A stretch of 64,000 bases of DNA from Marinomonas posidonica IVIA-Po-181 (GCF_000214215.1 NC_015559.1:372001-436000); one strand, 5' to 3'; positions 25,742 through 35,780 are shown, counted from the stretch's first letter. Notes: a model not told the origin generated them from the letters alone. Made by a program: numbers and translations.

Positions 25742-27100
25742 ATGCCTGAAAGTCGATGTTTACAAGGTATTTGGTCAAGTCCATGGATATTTATTTTTGC
25801 GGCCAGTGGGTCGGCGGTTGGCTTAGGTAACATTTGGAAGTTTCCTTATGTGCTCGGGCAAAACGGTGGCGGTGCGTTTCTATTAGTGTATTGCTTATGT
25901 TTGTTGTTGGTTGGCTTGCCAGTGTTGGTGGCAGAAGTGGCGTTAGGCCGTACGGTCCGTTCTAATCCAGTGGACACGGTCAATGATTTGAGCGAACGCC
26001 GTATTGTGCATAAGGCTTGGGTTATCGTTCCTTGGCTAGCAGGCATTACGGGCTTTTTGATACTGACCTTTTACAGTGTGATTGCGGGTTGGTCGATAGG
26101 CTACTTGGAACGAGCCGTATCAGGCGAATTTCGGCAAATTACTCAAGCTGGTGCTGTCACCATGTTTAAAGATTTGTTGGCGAACCCGAGTGAAATGCTG
26201 CTTTGGCATTCTGTGTTTATGGTGCTGGTGGTGTTGACCGTAGGGCAGTCTGTGACTCGAGGGTTGTCGGCGTTAGTGCGAATTTTATTGCCCGTGTTAG
26301 TCATCAGTTTGTTGGGTTTATCAGCTTACTCTATGACGGTAGGAAACATGGCCAAAACCTTAGATTTTATGTTCGGTTGGTCATGGCAGGACATTACCTT
26401 TGATGTGGTATTGGCCGCAGTGGGTATGGCCTTGTTTAGTTTGAGTGTGGGCATGGGGGCGATGTTTGCCTACGGTGCTTATATGAGTAAACGCATGTCG
26501 ATTGCCCGAGCGTGCGGTATTGTCGTGGGAGTTGATTTGCTGGTGGCTTTGTTAGCCGGATTGCTAATCTTTCCTTTGGTCTTTTCATTCCAAATTGATG
26601 TGGAAGCAGGGCCAAGCCTGACGTTTGTTTCTTTACCGATTATTTTTGGTGGCTTGCCTGGTGGCCAATTCTTTGCTGGCGTTTTCTTCACCTTGCTCGT
26701 CGTGGCAGCGCTAACGTCGGCGATCTCTATGTTGGAACTGTTTGTCGCTTGGTTACATGAAAAATTTTATATTGCTCGTTTAAAAGCCGCATTGCTACTA
26801 GGGATTGCGGTATGGTTGATTGGTATTGCGGTGTTACTGTCGTTTAACCATTGGGACAGTAAAATCCTGTTTGATTTAAATTTCTTTGAATTGTTAGATG
26901 CGCTAACGTCTTTAATTTTGTTGCCTGTTGTCGCTATTTTACTGTCTATTTTGGTCGCTTGGTTTATACCGCGTACCATGTTGCAGAATGAAATGATCAC
27001 CAAACAGATTAGCCATTTTGAATGGTGGTACGGTACGTTAAAATACATCAGTATTCCTGCCATGATGGTGATTACTTTGGCAGGTTGGATAGGAGTTTAG
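25742..27100 (+). CDS. Sodium:neurotransmitter symporter family (NSS/SLC6) transporter
   Basis: A 452-residue transporter of the bacterial NSS type with about 11-12 helices. The unwound TM1 motif ASGSAVGLGNIWKFPYVLGQ and NGGGAFLLVY hold the sodium and substrate sites; TM6 is within FSLSVGMGAMFAYGAYMSK. The likely substrate is an amino acid, driven by sodium, which suits a marine cell. It ends 1 base before ratA. It sits between smpB and ratA, genes that are normally adjacent, so it seems to be an insertion into a conserved block. Confidence 0.9.
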   Translation: MPESRCLQGIWSSPWIFIFAASGSAVGLGNIWKFPYVLGQNGGGAFLLVYCLCLLLVGLPVLVAEVALGRTVRSNPVDTVNDLSERRIVHKAWVIVPWLAGITGFLILTFYSVIAGWSIGYLERAVSGEFRQITQAGAVTMFKDLLANPSEMLLWHSVFMVLVVLTVGQSVTRGLSALVRILLPVLVISLLGLSAYSMTVGNMAKTLDFMFGWSWQDITFDVVLAAVGMALFSLSVGMGAMFAYGAYMSKRMSIARACGIVVGVDLLVALLAGLLIFPLVFSFQIDVEAGPSLTFVSLPIIFGGLPGGQFFAGVFFTLLVVAALTSAISMLELFVAWLHEKFYIARLKAALLLGIAVWLIGIAVLLSFNHWDSKILFDLNFFELLDALTSLILLPVVAILLSILVAWFIPRTMLQNEMITKQISHFEWWYGTLKYISIPAMMVITLAGWIGV

Positions 27101-27101
27101 T

Positions 27102-27533
27102 TTGAGTCGTATAGAACGTTTTGCTCATGTTAGTTTTAGTTGTGAGCAAATGTATGATTTGGTTAATGACATTAATGCTTACCCTGAATTTTTGCCAGGT
27201 TGTTTAAGTGCGAAATTGATTTCGCAAACCCCAACAGAGATTGTTGCTTCATTGGATGTGGGTAAAGGACCAGTGAAACAGGCGTTTACGACGAAGAATT
27301 ATTTAGAGCTGAACCACCGTATTGAAATGACGTTGGTGGAAGGGCCTTTTAAGCGCCTTCATGGTGTGTGGACATTTACTGAGGTGTCGCCAACAAGTTG
27401 TAAAATCGCCTTGAGCATCGATTTTGAATTAAGTGGTATGTTGAAGTTTGCTTTTGGCGGTGTGTTTAGCCAGATTTCGAATACCATGGTAGATTCTTTC
27501 AGTAAGCGCGCAAAAGTCGTGTATGGTGAGTAG
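27102..27533 (+). CDS. ratA: RatA (PasT)-type START-domain protein
   Basis: A 143-residue Coq10/START-like protein (YDLVNDINAYPEFLPGC, then VDSFSKRAKVVYG at the end). Homologues are called RatA/PasT, described as inhibiting 70S ribosome assembly, and also resemble the ubiquinone-binding Coq10. Translation starts at a TTG preceded by GGAG. It overlaps no gene but ends one base before rnfH. The toxin role is debated in the literature. Confidence 0.9.
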   Translation: MSRIERFAHVSFSCEQMYDLVNDINAYPEFLPGCLSAKLISQTPTEIVASLDVGKGPVKQAFTTKNYLELNHRIEMTLVEGPFKRLHGVWTFTEVSPTSCKIALSIDFELSGMLKFAFGGVFSQISNTMVDSFSKRAKVVYGE

Positions 27534-27534
27534 T

Positions 27535-27819
27535 ATGAGAGTTGAAGTCGCTTATGCTTTGCCTGAAAAGCAGAAAATTGTGTCATTAGAGGTGGAAGAA
27601 GGTTGCACGGTACGTGATGCTGTACGTCGTTCCAACATTAATGTATTTTTCCCTGAGTTAGATGTGGAAAACGTTAAAGTAGGTATTTTTGGCAAAGCCG
27701 TACGCAATGCAGACCAACAAGTGCTAAAAGAAGGTGAGCGAGTAGAGTTGTATCGTGAGCTGACGGTTGACCCTAAACAAGCTAGGGCCAACAGAGCAGC
27801 AAAAAGCACGAAACCTTAG
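27535..27819 (+). CDS. rnfH: RnfH family ubiquitin-like protein
   Basis: A 94-residue beta-grasp protein (RVEVAYALPEKQKIVSLEVE, then KEGERVELYRELTVDPKQAR). The ATG at 27535 is used, with GGTGAG upstream; an in-frame ATG at 27523 lies inside ratA. The ratA-rnfH pair is conserved and was named PasT-PasI. Its last 4 bases overlap the convergent bamE gene. Confidence 0.9.
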   Translation: MRVEVAYALPEKQKIVSLEVEEGCTVRDAVRRSNINVFFPELDVENVKVGIFGKAVRNADQQVLKEGERVELYRELTVDPKQARANRAAKSTKP

Positions 27820-28133
27820 TTGTTTTTAATGTTGGTTAGGCTGCCACTGTCGAATGTAAGAACAAGGTCGGTTACTTCGCTTTGTTTGGTCTCAGACGTA
27901 GCATATTTAGACGTGTACATATAGTGCCACTCGTTTGGTTTAAACGTATCTTGGATCATAGGGTTACCGAGAAGGTAAGTGACTTGAGACTCGGACATAC
28001 CAATTTTAAGCTGTGAAAGCTGATCCTGTGTTACAAGGTTTCCTTGAGTAACGGGAACCTTGTAAGGTGGTGGAAATAAACTGCATGCACCTAAAGAAAG
28101 TGCGGCACATAAAATTAAAACTGATTTTTTCAT
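27816..28133 (-). CDS. bamE: Outer-membrane assembly lipoprotein BamE
   Basis: A 105-residue lipoprotein of the beta-barrel assembly machine. The signal peptide ends in the lipobox LGAC, followed by SLFPPPYKVPVTQGN. The SmpA/OmlA core IGMSESQVTYLLGNPMIQDT and WHYMY is clear. It is divergent from fur, sharing a 69-base gap that contains a probable Fur box, an arrangement found across Gammaproteobacteria. Confidence 0.96.
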   Translation of the reverse strand: MKKSVLILCAALSLGACSLFPPPYKVPVTQGNLVTQDQLSQLKIGMSESQVTYLLGNPMIQDTFKPNEWHYMYTSKYATSETKQSEVTDLVLTFDSGSLTNIKNN

Positions 28134-28159
28134 TTGTATTATCCTTACTTTGGTATGCT

Positions 28160-28180
28160 AATGATAAAGTAATTATCAAT
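28160..28180. promoter_or_regulatory. Probable Fur box between bamE and fur
   Basis: AATGATAAAGTAATTATCAA contains TGATAA and TTATCA as inverted arms 5 bases apart, close to the Fur consensus of GATAAT repeats. It lies 23 bases before the fur start, consistent with autoregulation. Confidence 0.6.
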
Positions 28181-28202
28181 AAGATCGAATAGAGAATGAC
28201 TC

Positions 28203-28613
28203 ATGACTAGTGAAAATCAAGAGCTAAAGAAAGCGGGACTCAAGGTAACCTTGCCAAGAGTGAAAATTTTACAAATTCTTGAGAAAGCAGGTGACCACCA
28301 TCTAAGTGCGGATGATGTGTATCGCACTTTGCTTGACCAAGGAGAAGACGTTGGCTTGGCTACTGTGTATCGAGTTCTGACTCAGTTTGAAACGGCTGGT
28401 TTGGTTCAACGTCATCACTTTGAAGCTGGTACAGCGGTATTTGAATTGGAAAAAGGTGATCATCACGATCACATGATCTGTTTAGAAACGGGCAAAGTGA
28501 TTGAGTTTGTTGATCCGGTGATTGAAAAACGTCAGCATGAAATCGCCGAAGAACATGGTTATGATATCGAAGAGCACAGCTTGATTATGTATGTGCGTCC
28601 TAAGAAAAAGTAA
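28203..28613 (+). CDS. fur: Ferric uptake regulator Fur
   Basis: A 136-residue iron-responsive repressor. The winged helix (LKVTLPRVKILQILE, LATVYRVLTQFETAGLVQRH) is followed by the metal-binding region GDHHDHMICLETGKVIEF. It lacks the C-terminal CxxC of some family members, which many gammaproteobacterial Fur proteins also lack or vary. A Fur box lies upstream and a strong terminator downstream. Confidence 0.97.
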   Translation: MTSENQELKKAGLKVTLPRVKILQILEKAGDHHLSADDVYRTLLDQGEDVGLATVYRVLTQFETAGLVQRHHFEAGTAVFELEKGDHHDHMICLETGKVIEFVDPVIEKRQHEIAEEHGYDIEEHSLIMYVRPKKK

Positions 28614-28669
28614 CCACAGGGCAATAGCGAAGGGTGCCTCTTAACGGTGGCTTTCTTTGTGAGCAAAGG

Positions 28670-28703
28670 AAGGGCTTAAACTTTTAGGGTTTAAGCCCTT
28701 TTT
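28670..28703 (+). terminator. fur terminator
   Basis: A 12-bp perfect stem AAGGGCTTAAAC/GTTTAAGCCCTT with a 7-base loop and a T tail, in the gap between convergent fur and recN. It can serve both directions. Confidence 0.88.
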
Positions 28704-28756
28704 GCTGTCTGATCAACTGTGTTTTTTACGACTGGTGAGGTTTTTTGCCAGAACGA

Positions 28757-30427
28757 TTATTGCAACTGTACGTTGCTGAGCATTTCTCTTGCATGAGCGA
28801 GGGTTTGCTCGGTTAATTCAAGGCCGCCTAGTAAACGAGCGATTTCTTGGGTTCGGTCTTGTTCTTTTAAAACTTTGACCTCAGATGAGGTCGCTTCATT
28901 GGTGACTTTTTTACTCACCTGTAAATGTTGATGTCCTTGTGCGGCGACTTGCGCTAAGTGTGTCACGCTGAACACTTGGCCGCGTTGGCCAACAGAACGC
29001 AGCATGCGCCCAACGACTTCTGCAATGCCACCACTGATGCCGACATCGACTTCGTCAAATACTAAAGTAGGAATGGTTGAGGTGTGAGCGGTTACCACTT
29101 GAATGCCCAAACTAATACGAGATAACTCACCACCGGATGCCACTTTACGAAGTGGTTGGGCAGGTTGCCCTGGGTTGGAAGCGATCATGTATTCAATGTC
29201 TTCAAAGCCATTGGCAGTGACTTGATTGAGTGGTTGGCATTGAATATAGAAACGTGCGTGAGGCATGCCTAAGCCGTGAATTTGTTCTTCTACTTTTTTT
29301 GCCAATTCGTCTTTGGTGCTAATGCGCTTTTCTGTGAGGTTAGTCGCTAAAGCGGTGAGCTTTTCGTAGGCTAATTCTTCTTTTTCTTTTAGCGCTTCTA
29401 AGCTTTCTTCGCCACCTTGCAGTTTAGACAGTTCCCCTTCAACCGACTCACGTAGGGAAATCAAGGTGTCAGGCAAACATTTATGACGACGTGCGGTGTC
29501 ATAGATATCAGATAAACGGCTTTCGACTGTGGTTAAGCGTTCAGGGTCTTGTTCGAGTGTGTCTTGGTAATGTCGAAGGCTGTCGGTGGCTTCTTGAGCT
29601 TGAATGAGGGCGGCATTCATCATGTCTAATGCGCCTTCTAGTTCCTGTGTTGGCGGATTGATTTGGCTGGCACTGTGAATGGCTTGATTGAGCAAAGAGC
29701 AGATGCTGCCTTCTTCGTTATCTGCTAATAAATTGCTGGCTTGGTACGCTTTGACCTGAGAATCGGCAATGTTAGAGAGAAAGGTTTGCTCTTGCTCTAG
29801 GGATTCAATTTCCCCTTCCTTTAAATCAATCTGTTCTAATTCTTGGGCTTGATACGACAGCAGCTGAATCTTCGCGTCTTGTTCGGCGGATTGGTTTTGT
29901 TTGGCGAACAGTTCGTCTTTTAACTGGCGCCACGCTTGGTATTGTTGTTGAACCTGCTTACTCAGTTCAGTGAGTTGGCCATATTCATCCAGTTGTTGGC
30001 GTTGGGCATGTTTCTTTAAAAGCGATTGATGTTCGTGCTGACCATGAATGTCAACTAACTGACTACCCACCTCTTTTAAGTCGCTTAAGGTGCAAGGTCG
30101 GCCATTGATGTAGGCTTTGGAGCGGCCTTCTTTGCTAATGACGCGGCGCAGTATGCAGTTATGCTCTTGTTCCAGATCCCTTTCTTCCAGCCATTGATAA
30201 ACATGAGGGTACTCTTTGATGTCAAAGCTGGCAGAGATGTCGGCTTTTTTCTGTCCATGGCGCACAACGCCGGCATCGGTTCGATCACCTAAGCATAATG
30301 ACAGGGCATCCACCATAATGGATTTGCCTGCGCCAGTTTCACCGGAAATCACTGTCATACCTTGCTTAAATTCCAGTTCAAGTGATTCCACAATGGCAAA
30401 GTTGGATATAGCGATGCTGATCAGCAT
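28757..30427 (-). CDS. recN: DNA repair protein RecN
   Basis: A 556-residue SMC-like ATPase for double-strand break repair. Walker A GETGAGKSIMVDALSLCLG is near the N-terminus, a long coiled coil fills the middle, and VASGGELSRISLGIQV (signature) with PTLVFDEVDVGISG (Walker B) is near the end. The ATG at 30427, with GGAG 8 bases upstream, is preferred to a TTG at 30439. A LexA-type operator is just upstream, as in E. coli. Confidence 0.97.
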   Translation of the reverse strand: MLISIAISNFAIVESLELEFKQGMTVISGETGAGKSIMVDALSLCLGDRTDAGVVRHGQKKADISASFDIKEYPHVYQWLEERDLEQEHNCILRRVISKEGRSKAYINGRPCTLSDLKEVGSQLVDIHGQHEHQSLLKKHAQRQQLDEYGQLTELSKQVQQQYQAWRQLKDELFAKQNQSAEQDAKIQLLSYQAQELEQIDLKEGEIESLEQEQTFLSNIADSQVKAYQASNLLADNEEGSICSLLNQAIHSASQINPPTQELEGALDMMNAALIQAQEATDSLRHYQDTLEQDPERLTTVESRLSDIYDTARRHKCLPDTLISLRESVEGELSKLQGGEESLEALKEKEELAYEKLTALATNLTEKRISTKDELAKKVEEQIHGLGMPHARFYIQCQPLNQVTANGFEDIEYMIASNPGQPAQPLRKVASGGELSRISLGIQVVTAHTSTIPTLVFDEVDVGISGGIAEVVGRMLRSVGQRGQVFSVTHLAQVAAQGHQHLQVSKKVTNEATSSEVKVLKEQDRTQEIARLLGGLELTEQTLAHAREMLSNVQLQ

Positions 30428-30456
30428 AGTAAGCTCCAAAGAAAGAAAATATTTAT

Positions 30457-30472
30457 ATGGTTATTTATACAG
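30457..30472 (-). promoter_or_regulatory. LexA (SOS) operator of recN
   Basis: On the minus strand TACTGTATAAATAACCAT matches the LexA pattern CTG-N10-CAG with one change (CAT) and the usual AT-rich centre. It lies 30 bases before the recN start. Confidence 0.7.
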
Positions 30473-30540
30473 TATTTGGTTGTTTTTTGACAAGTGGCTA
30501 GTGTGGAATTAATTCCCTTAAATTTAATGCGGTTTTAGTG

Positions 30541-30567
30541 TTGAAAGGTAAAAAGCCGTCCCCATAT
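30541..30567 (+). promoter_or_regulatory. Heat-shock sigma-32 promoter of grpE
   Basis: The -35 TTGAAA (30541-30546) and -10 CCCCATAT (30560-30567) are separated by 13 bases, a close match to the sigma-32 consensus. It stands 46 bases before grpE. Confidence 0.85.
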
Positions 30568-30612
30568 ACCCAGCACAGAGAAAGAATAGTTTCTGTTATT
30601 TGGAGTTAAACA

Positions 30613-31191
30613 ATGAGTGATCAGCAAAAAAATCCTAATCAAGAGGCGGAGCAAGATTTGAACAGTGAAGCACAAAACGAAGCAGTAGAAGAGCTGTTAG
30701 AGCCAGAAGCTGAGCTGTTGGAAGCGGAAGCTGAAAATGACGAACTTGCGAAAGCGTTAGAAGACGTTGCTCAATACAAAGAAGCCGCACTAAGAGCGCA
30801 AGCCGATGCTCAAAACGTACGTCGTCGTGCCGAGCAAGATGTGGAAAAGGCTCACAAGTTTGGTTTAGAGAAATTCGCCAAAGCTGTCATTAATGTAGCG
30901 GATAACCTTGAGCGTGCCTTAACGTCTGCAGCCGACACTGGCGAAGCGGATCCGGTTCGTGAAGGGGTTGAGCTTACTTTAAAAGATTTGCTTGAAACCT
31001 TAGCTCGTTTTGAAATTAAAGCCGTTGATCCACATGGCGAACCTTTCAACCCGGAGTTGCATCAAGCCATGACTATGGTGCCAAACCCTGAACTAGAACC
31101 TAACACTGTTATGGATGTGGTTCAGAAGGGTTACACCTTGCACGGTCGTCTTTTAAGACCTGCGATGGTAGTGGTTTCAAGTGCTGCATAA
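30613..31191 (+). CDS. grpE: Nucleotide exchange factor GrpE
   Basis: A 192-residue DnaK cochaperone that releases ADP. The acidic coiled-coil N-terminus is followed by [20 protein letters not shown] and the beta domain with [12 protein letters not shown] and [20 protein letters not shown] precedes the ATG. It stands directly upstream of dnaK. Confidence 0.97.
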   Translation: MSDQQKNPNQEAEQDLNSEAQNEAVEELLEPEAELLEAEAENDELAKALEDVAQYKEAALRAQADAQNVRRRAEQDVEKAHKFGLEKFAKAVINVADNLERALTSAADTGEADPVREGVELTLKDLLETLARFEIKAVDPHGEPFNPELHQAMTMVPNPELEPNTVMDVVQKGYTLHGRLLRPAMVVVSSAA

Positions 31192-31221
31192 AAAGACCGT
31201 CATTTTTTTGACACTGGACGC

Positions 31222-31248
31222 TTGAAAAGTTTTTAAGTGTACCCAAAT
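31222..31248 (+). promoter_or_regulatory. Probable sigma-32 promoter of dnaK
   Basis: A -35 TTGAAA (preceded by C) and a degenerate -10 ACCCAAAT (6 of 8 consensus bases) are separated by 13 bases. They lie 45 bases before dnaK, giving it a second heat-shock start besides read-through from grpE. Confidence 0.6.
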
Positions 31249-31293
31249 ACAGAAGTAACCTTGTTATAAACGAATTTATTGGAGAGACAAACG

Positions 31294-33210
31294 ATGGGTA
31301 AAATCATTGGTATCGACTTAGGGACCACAAACTCTTGTGTTGCTGTTCTTGATGGTGAAAAAGCTCGTGTAATTGAAAATGCGGAAGGCGATCGTACAAC
31401 TCCTTCGATCGTTGCCTTCGCTGAAGACGGTGAAGTATTGGTCGGCCAATCTGCTAAACGTCAAGCTGTGACTAACCCAACAAACACCTTGTTTGCGGTT
31501 AAGCGTTTGATCGGTCGTCGTTTTCAAGATGATGTGGTACAGAAAGACATCTCTATGGTGCCGTACAAAATTATTTCTGCAGAAAATGGTGATGCTTGGG
31601 TCGAAATCAAAGGCGATAAGAAAGCGCCACCTCAAGTATCTGCAGAAGTTCTGAAAAAAATGAAGAAGACGGCAGAAGATTACCTTGGCGAAAGCGTATC
31701 AGAAGCGGTTATTACCGTCCCAGCTTACTTTAACGACTCTCAGCGTCAAGCAACAAAAGATGCTGGTAAAATCGCTGGTCTAGACGTTAAACGTATTATC
31801 AATGAGCCAACAGCGGCGGCTTTGGCATACGGTTTGGATAAAAACTCTGGTGATTCTACTATCGCGGTTTATGACCTTGGTGGTGGTACGTTCGATATCT
31901 CTATCATCGAAATTGCTGATGTCGATGGCGAGAAACAGTTCGAAGTATTGTCGACTAATGGTGATACTTTCCTTGGTGGTGAAGATTTCGACATGCGTGT
32001 TATCGAATTCTTGGCTGCTGAGTTTAAGAAAGACACTGGCATTGATCTTCACAATGATCCACTTGCGCTACAGCGTTTGAAAGAAGCAGGTGAAAAAGCC
32101 AAAGTTGAGTTGTCTTCTTCTTCACAAACAGAAGTGAACTTGCCTTACATCACAGCTGATGCAAGTGGTCCTAAACACTTAAACGTGAAATTGACGCGTT
32201 CTAAACTTGAGTCATTGGTAGAAGAATTGGTGATCAAGTCTCTTGAGCCTTGCCGCCAAGCGCTGAAAGATTCTGAGCTTTCTGCTTCTGATATCGACGA
32301 AGTTATCTTGGTTGGTGGTCAGACTCGTATGCCATTGGTGCAAACGAAAGTAACAGAATTCTTTGGTAAAGAGCCACGTAAAGACGTTAACCCAGATGAA
32401 GCTGTCGCAATTGGTGCGTCTATTCAAGGTGCGGTATTAGCGGGTGACGTGAAAGACGTTCTGCTTCTAGACGTCACGCCTTTGTCTTTAGGTATCGAGA
32501 CAATGGGTGGTGTGATGACGGCCTTGATTGAGAAAAACACAACGATTCCAACTAAGAAATCACAAACTTTCTCGACTGCTGAAGACAACCAGAACGCGGT
32601 AACGATCCATGCTTTGCAAGGTGAGCGTAAACAAGCGGCGCAGAACAAGTCACTAGGTCGTTTCGATTTGGCTGATATTCCGCCAGCACCACGTGGTGTG
32701 CCACAAATTGAAGTTAGCTTCGACATTGATGCTAACGGTATCTTGAGCGTTTCCGCGAAAGACAAAGCGACTGGTAAAGAACAGTCTATCGTGATCAAAG
32801 CTTCTTCAGGCTTGAGCGATGAAGAAGTTGAAAAAATGGTTCAGGACGCGGAAGCGAACGCGGAAGAAGATCGTAAGTTTGAAGAGCTTGTGCAAGTTCG
32901 CAATACAGCGGATGGCATGATCCACGCGACTCGTAAGACACTTGCGGATGCGGGTGATAAAGCGACTGAAGAAGAGAAAACAGCGATTGAAACAGCGATC
33001 TCTGAATTGGAAGAAGCGCTAACCTCTAATGACAAAGAACAGATCGAAGAGAAAACCAATGCGTTGACTCAAGCGTCAGGTTCTTTGGCTCAGAAGATGT
33101 ACGCTGATGCGGAAGCTGCAGCGGGCGCACCAGAAGGTGCAGAGCAAGCTGAAACGCAAGACGATGCGGTAGACGCTGAATTCGAAGAAGTAAAAGACGA
33201 TAAAAAATAA
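31294..33210 (+). CDS. dnaK: Chaperone DnaK (Hsp70)
   Basis: A 638-residue Hsp70. It has [17 protein letters not shown], the ATP loop [12 protein letters not shown], the linker region around [19 protein letters not shown] and the acidic tail EEVKDDKK. The ATG at 31294 follows GGAGAG; an earlier in-frame codon adds five residues without support. Works with GrpE and DnaJ, both adjacent. Confidence 0.99.
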   Translation: MGKIIGIDLGTTNSCVAVLDGEKARVIENAEGDRTTPSIVAFAEDGEVLVGQSAKRQAVTNPTNTLFAVKRLIGRRFQDDVVQKDISMVPYKIISAENGDAWVEIKGDKKAPPQVSAEVLKKMKKTAEDYLGESVSEAVITVPAYFNDSQRQATKDAGKIAGLDVKRIINEPTAAALAYGLDKNSGDSTIAVYDLGGGTFDISIIEIADVDGEKQFEVLSTNGDTFLGGEDFDMRVIEFLAAEFKKDTGIDLHNDPLALQRLKEAGEKAKVELSSSSQTEVNLPYITADASGPKHLNVKLTRSKLESLVEELVIKSLEPCRQALKDSELSASDIDEVILVGGQTRMPLVQTKVTEFFGKEPRKDVNPDEAVAIGASIQGAVLAGDVKDVLLLDVTPLSLGIETMGGVMTALIEKNTTIPTKKSQTFSTAEDNQNAVTIHALQGERKQAAQNKSLGRFDLADIPPAPRGVPQIEVSFDIDANGILSVSAKDKATGKEQSIVIKASSGLSDEEVEKMVQDAEANAEEDRKFEELVQVRNTADGMIHATRKTLADAGDKATEEEKTAIETAISELEEALTSNDKEQIEEKTNALTQASGSLAQKMYADAEAAAGAPEGAEQAETQDDAVDAEFEEVKDDKK

Positions 33211-33256
33211 TCGTCAATAGCTGATAACGCCGCCTCCTTATGAGGCAAGCGATAGC

Positions 33257-33281
33257 GAGCACGGTTTTCGAACCGTGCTTT
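33257..33281 (+). terminator. Hairpin between dnaK and dnaJ
   Basis: Perfect stem AGCACGGTT/AACCGTGCT with a 4-base loop, followed by TTGCTGTTT, a weak T tail. It may partially terminate so that DnaJ is made at lower levels than DnaK. Confidence 0.65.
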
Positions 33282-33329
33282 GCTGTTTAAGCATTAGGTT
33301 AAGACTTTTACTATTCAGGAATGCCTGCG

Positions 33330-34457
33330 ATGAGCAAAAGAGACTATTACGACGTTCTTGGGGTTGCCAAAGACGCGGATAAGAAAGAGATCAAAAAAGC
33401 TTATCGCTCTTTAGCGAATAAGTACCACCCAGATAAGAATCCAGACAACCCAGAAGCACTCGATAAATTTAAAGAATTGGCGGAAGCCTATGAAATTCTG
33501 TCTTCTGAAGAAAAGCGCTCGGCTTATGACCGCTTTGGTCATGAAGGCGTAAACGGTCAGGCTGGCGGCTTTGGCGGTGCAGGAGCGGGTGGTTTTAGCG
33601 ACATCTTTGGTGATGTCTTTGGTGATATTTTTGGCGGCGGTGGTGGCGGTGGTCAAAGCCGTACGCGACGTGGCTCAGATTTACGTTACACCTTAGAACT
33701 TGATTTAGAGCAAGCGGTCTGGGGTTGTGAGGAAAAAATCCGCATCCCTACCTTGGTAGAATGTGAGACCTGTGACGGTTCTGGTGCGAAAAAAGGCTCA
33801 ACACCTAAGACGTGTGGAACTTGTGGCGGTGCTGGTCAGGTACGTATGTCGCAAGGCTTTTTCTCGGTTCAGCAAACCTGTCCAGAATGTCACGGTCAAG
33901 GTCAGGTCATTTCAGACCCTTGTCCTGATTGTCATGGCCAAGGCCGTAAGCAAGAATACAAAACTCTGAATGTGAAAATCCCTGCGGGTGTGGACACAGG
34001 TGACCGTATTCGTCTTTCTGGTGAAGGTGAAGCCGGAACACATGGCGGTCCAGCAGGTGATTTGTTTGTACAGGTGTCGGTGAAACCTCATAACATCTTT
34101 GAGCGCGATGGGGCTAACTTGTACTGTGAAGTGCCAATTAGTTTTACTACAGCTGCTCTTGGTGGTGACATCGATGTACCAACATTGGATGGCCGAGTTC
34201 GCTTGAAAGTGACGGCCGAGTGTCAGACTGGCAAACTGTTCCGTCTGCGTAACAAGGGTGTGAAACCTGTGCGTGGTGGCCCAGTAGGCGACCTAATTTG
34301 TAAGGTTGTGGTGGAAACACCGGTGAATCTAACCGCTCGTCAGAAAGAATTACTGACAGAGTTGGCGGATACCATGGGCGAAGGAACGGATCATTCGCCA
34401 AGACAGAAAAGTTGGTTTGATGGGGTGAAACGCTTCTTTGACGATATTAAGAAGTAA
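33330..34457 (+). CDS. dnaJ: Chaperone DnaJ (Hsp40)
   Basis: A 375-residue type I J-protein. J domain with the HPD motif ([10 protein letters not shown]), Gly/Phe-rich region, four zinc-binding repeats ([32 protein letters not shown]) and the C-terminal substrate domain. The ATG at 33330 has AGGA nine bases upstream; the earlier ATG at 33321 directly abuts AGGA and is less likely. Confidence 0.98.
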   Translation: MSKRDYYDVLGVAKDADKKEIKKAYRSLANKYHPDKNPDNPEALDKFKELAEAYEILSSEEKRSAYDRFGHEGVNGQAGGFGGAGAGGFSDIFGDVFGDIFGGGGGGGQSRTRRGSDLRYTLELDLEQAVWGCEEKIRIPTLVECETCDGSGAKKGSTPKTCGTCGGAGQVRMSQGFFSVQQTCPECHGQGQVISDPCPDCHGQGRKQEYKTLNVKIPAGVDTGDRIRLSGEGEAGTHGGPAGDLFVQVSVKPHNIFERDGANLYCEVPISFTTAALGGDIDVPTLDGRVRLKVTAECQTGKLFRLRNKGVKPVRGGPVGDLICKVVVETPVNLTARQKELLTELADTMGEGTDHSPRQKSWFDGVKRFFDDIKK

Positions 34458-34482
34458 GGGTAACGACCTCCTTGTCGATCTG

Positions 34483-34508
34483 AAAAAGGCGCTATTTAGC
34501 GCCTTTTT
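34483..34508. terminator. Bidirectional terminator shared by dnaJ and the uridine-kinase-like gene
   Basis: Perfect stem AAAAAGGCGC/GCGCCTTTTT with loop TATTTA. The last codons of the minus-strand kinase gene form part of the stem, so the two convergent genes share it. Confidence 0.9.
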
Positions 34509-35103
34509 CTTTGAGTAAAAAATCGATATGGCTGCGTAACAAGTTGGCAGCATTGGTAAAGCTTTTATTGTTAGGAATGATAAAGTCGGCTTTATCTCGA
34601 ATGTCTAGAGTCTTTAGCGATGCTTGGCGCACGTGGCGCATGTAGCGACTGGTGACTTCATTGACGTTACGTCCACGCTCCGCAATGTCACGCTTCAAAC
34701 GCCTTACCACAGCAATGTCCATGTCAGTATCAACAAACAACAAGTAGTCGACGGCGTCGCGTATGCCTGGGTCTTGGAACATCATGTGGCCTTCTACGAG
34801 GACTACATGGGTTGATTCCAGATTACGATAACCGATGCGTTTGTGTTGAGAGTGATCGTAAACTGGGATCTCATTTGGCTGTTGTCTATTTTTGCAGTTA
34901 TGAATGGCCAGAGTTAAGCTTTCAACATCAAGCGAATTTAAATCATCGAAATTATAGACATCCGGGTCTATGCTGCCGCAGCCGTTGTAGAAGTTATCCT
35001 GGCAAAGAACAGTGATTTTTGAATCTTGTCCTTCTGCTAACAGCGAACAAAGTCGACTCTTTCCACTGCCTGATACTCCTGTGATGCCAATAACAAGTGC
35101 CAT
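34492..35103 (-). CDS. udk: Uridine kinase-like P-loop kinase
   Basis: A 203-residue kinase of the PRK/uridine kinase family: Walker A GVSGSGKS, QDNFYNG, YNFDDLNSLD (substrate loop), PVYDHSQHKR and RRLKRDIAERGRN (lid). It should phosphorylate uridine or cytidine for salvage. Length and motif order match Udk, but phosphoribulokinase-like or other nucleoside specificity cannot be excluded. Its stop is embedded in the shared terminator. Confidence 0.75.
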   Translation of the reverse strand: MALVIGITGVSGSGKSRLCSLLAEGQDSKITVLCQDNFYNGCGSIDPDVYNFDDLNSLDVESLTLAIHNCKNRQQPNEIPVYDHSQHKRIGYRNLESTHVVLVEGHMMFQDPGIRDAVDYLLFVDTDMDIAVVRRLKRDIAERGRNVNEVTSRYMRHVRQASLKTLDIRDKADFIIPNNKSFTNAANLLRSHIDFLLKEKGAK

Positions 35104-35231
35104 GTACTACCTCAAAAAAATAATCTGTCTGTGCTCCTTGAGTTGTGGGAGCGATTCGTGTTGTATTATATATCAGGTTTGGCCGTTTTTGGCGGCAAAA
35201 GTGGAATATCGATTTATGTAGGGATAGATTC

Positions 35232-35780
35232 ATGCCTAGGGTGATTGCTTCTGTTGTCCTCGCCTTATTTGTTTTGGTGTCGCAGCAACTATGGGCTAAT
35301 ACACAAGCGAGCACTGCGCGAGTGTCAGGTCAGTTAGAATTGTTTGGCTTGCCATTCAATAACCTGAAATTGTCAGATTTAGGCGAACAGCTAAAATCCA
35401 TGGGAGTGGAAAGCTACCCAGCCTATAAAGAAGGTGTTCAAAGCTACAGTCTCGGTCCTGAAGGCATTTTAGGGGTGACCGATTTAACGGTACAGAGTAA
35501 CGAGTTTGGCTATCTAGAACAGGCTTTACTTTCGGGCACGGTGAAAAGCCTTCGCCAGCGTCGTTCTCTAGGGAATTTACTGTTGAAGAAATACGGTCCG
35601 CCAAGTTCTGGTCGTCTTGATAATGGTCTTGGGGAAGTGGAATGGCAGCTTAAAGATTACACTAAGATCATGTTGAAAAATACCAGTGCCGATGTGTCGG
35701 TAATGTATGTCGATGAACGTCCTAAAGTGATTCGGAGTTCGGGACGAATCGATGTAGAATCCTTATCTAGTAATTATTAG
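35232..35780 (+). CDS. Exported protein of unknown function
   Basis: A 182-residue protein with a signal peptide (PRVIASVVLALFVLVSQQLWA, then NTQAS). The mature part has GLPFNNLKLSDLGEQLKSMG and ends in DERPKVIRSS. No family recognised. AGGGA precedes the ATG at 35232; an upstream in-frame start at 35145 would overlap the divergent promoter region and destroy the signal peptide. It is followed by the DUF3392 gene after 25 bases. Confidence 0.7.
   Translation: MPRVIASVVLALFVLVSQQLWANTQASTARVSGQLELFGLPFNNLKLSDLGEQLKSMGVESYPAYKEGVQSYSLGPEGILGVTDLTVQSNEFGYLEQALLSGTVKSLRQRRSLGNLLLKKYGPPSSGRLDNGLGEVEWQLKDYTKIMLKNTSADVSVMYVDERPKVIRSSGRIDVESLSSNY

Noticed and set aside
27102..27819. A classical type II toxin-antitoxin pair (PasT-PasI)
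   Set aside because: The genes are conserved core genes of Gammaproteobacteria and the toxin role is disputed, so they are named ratA and rnfH only.
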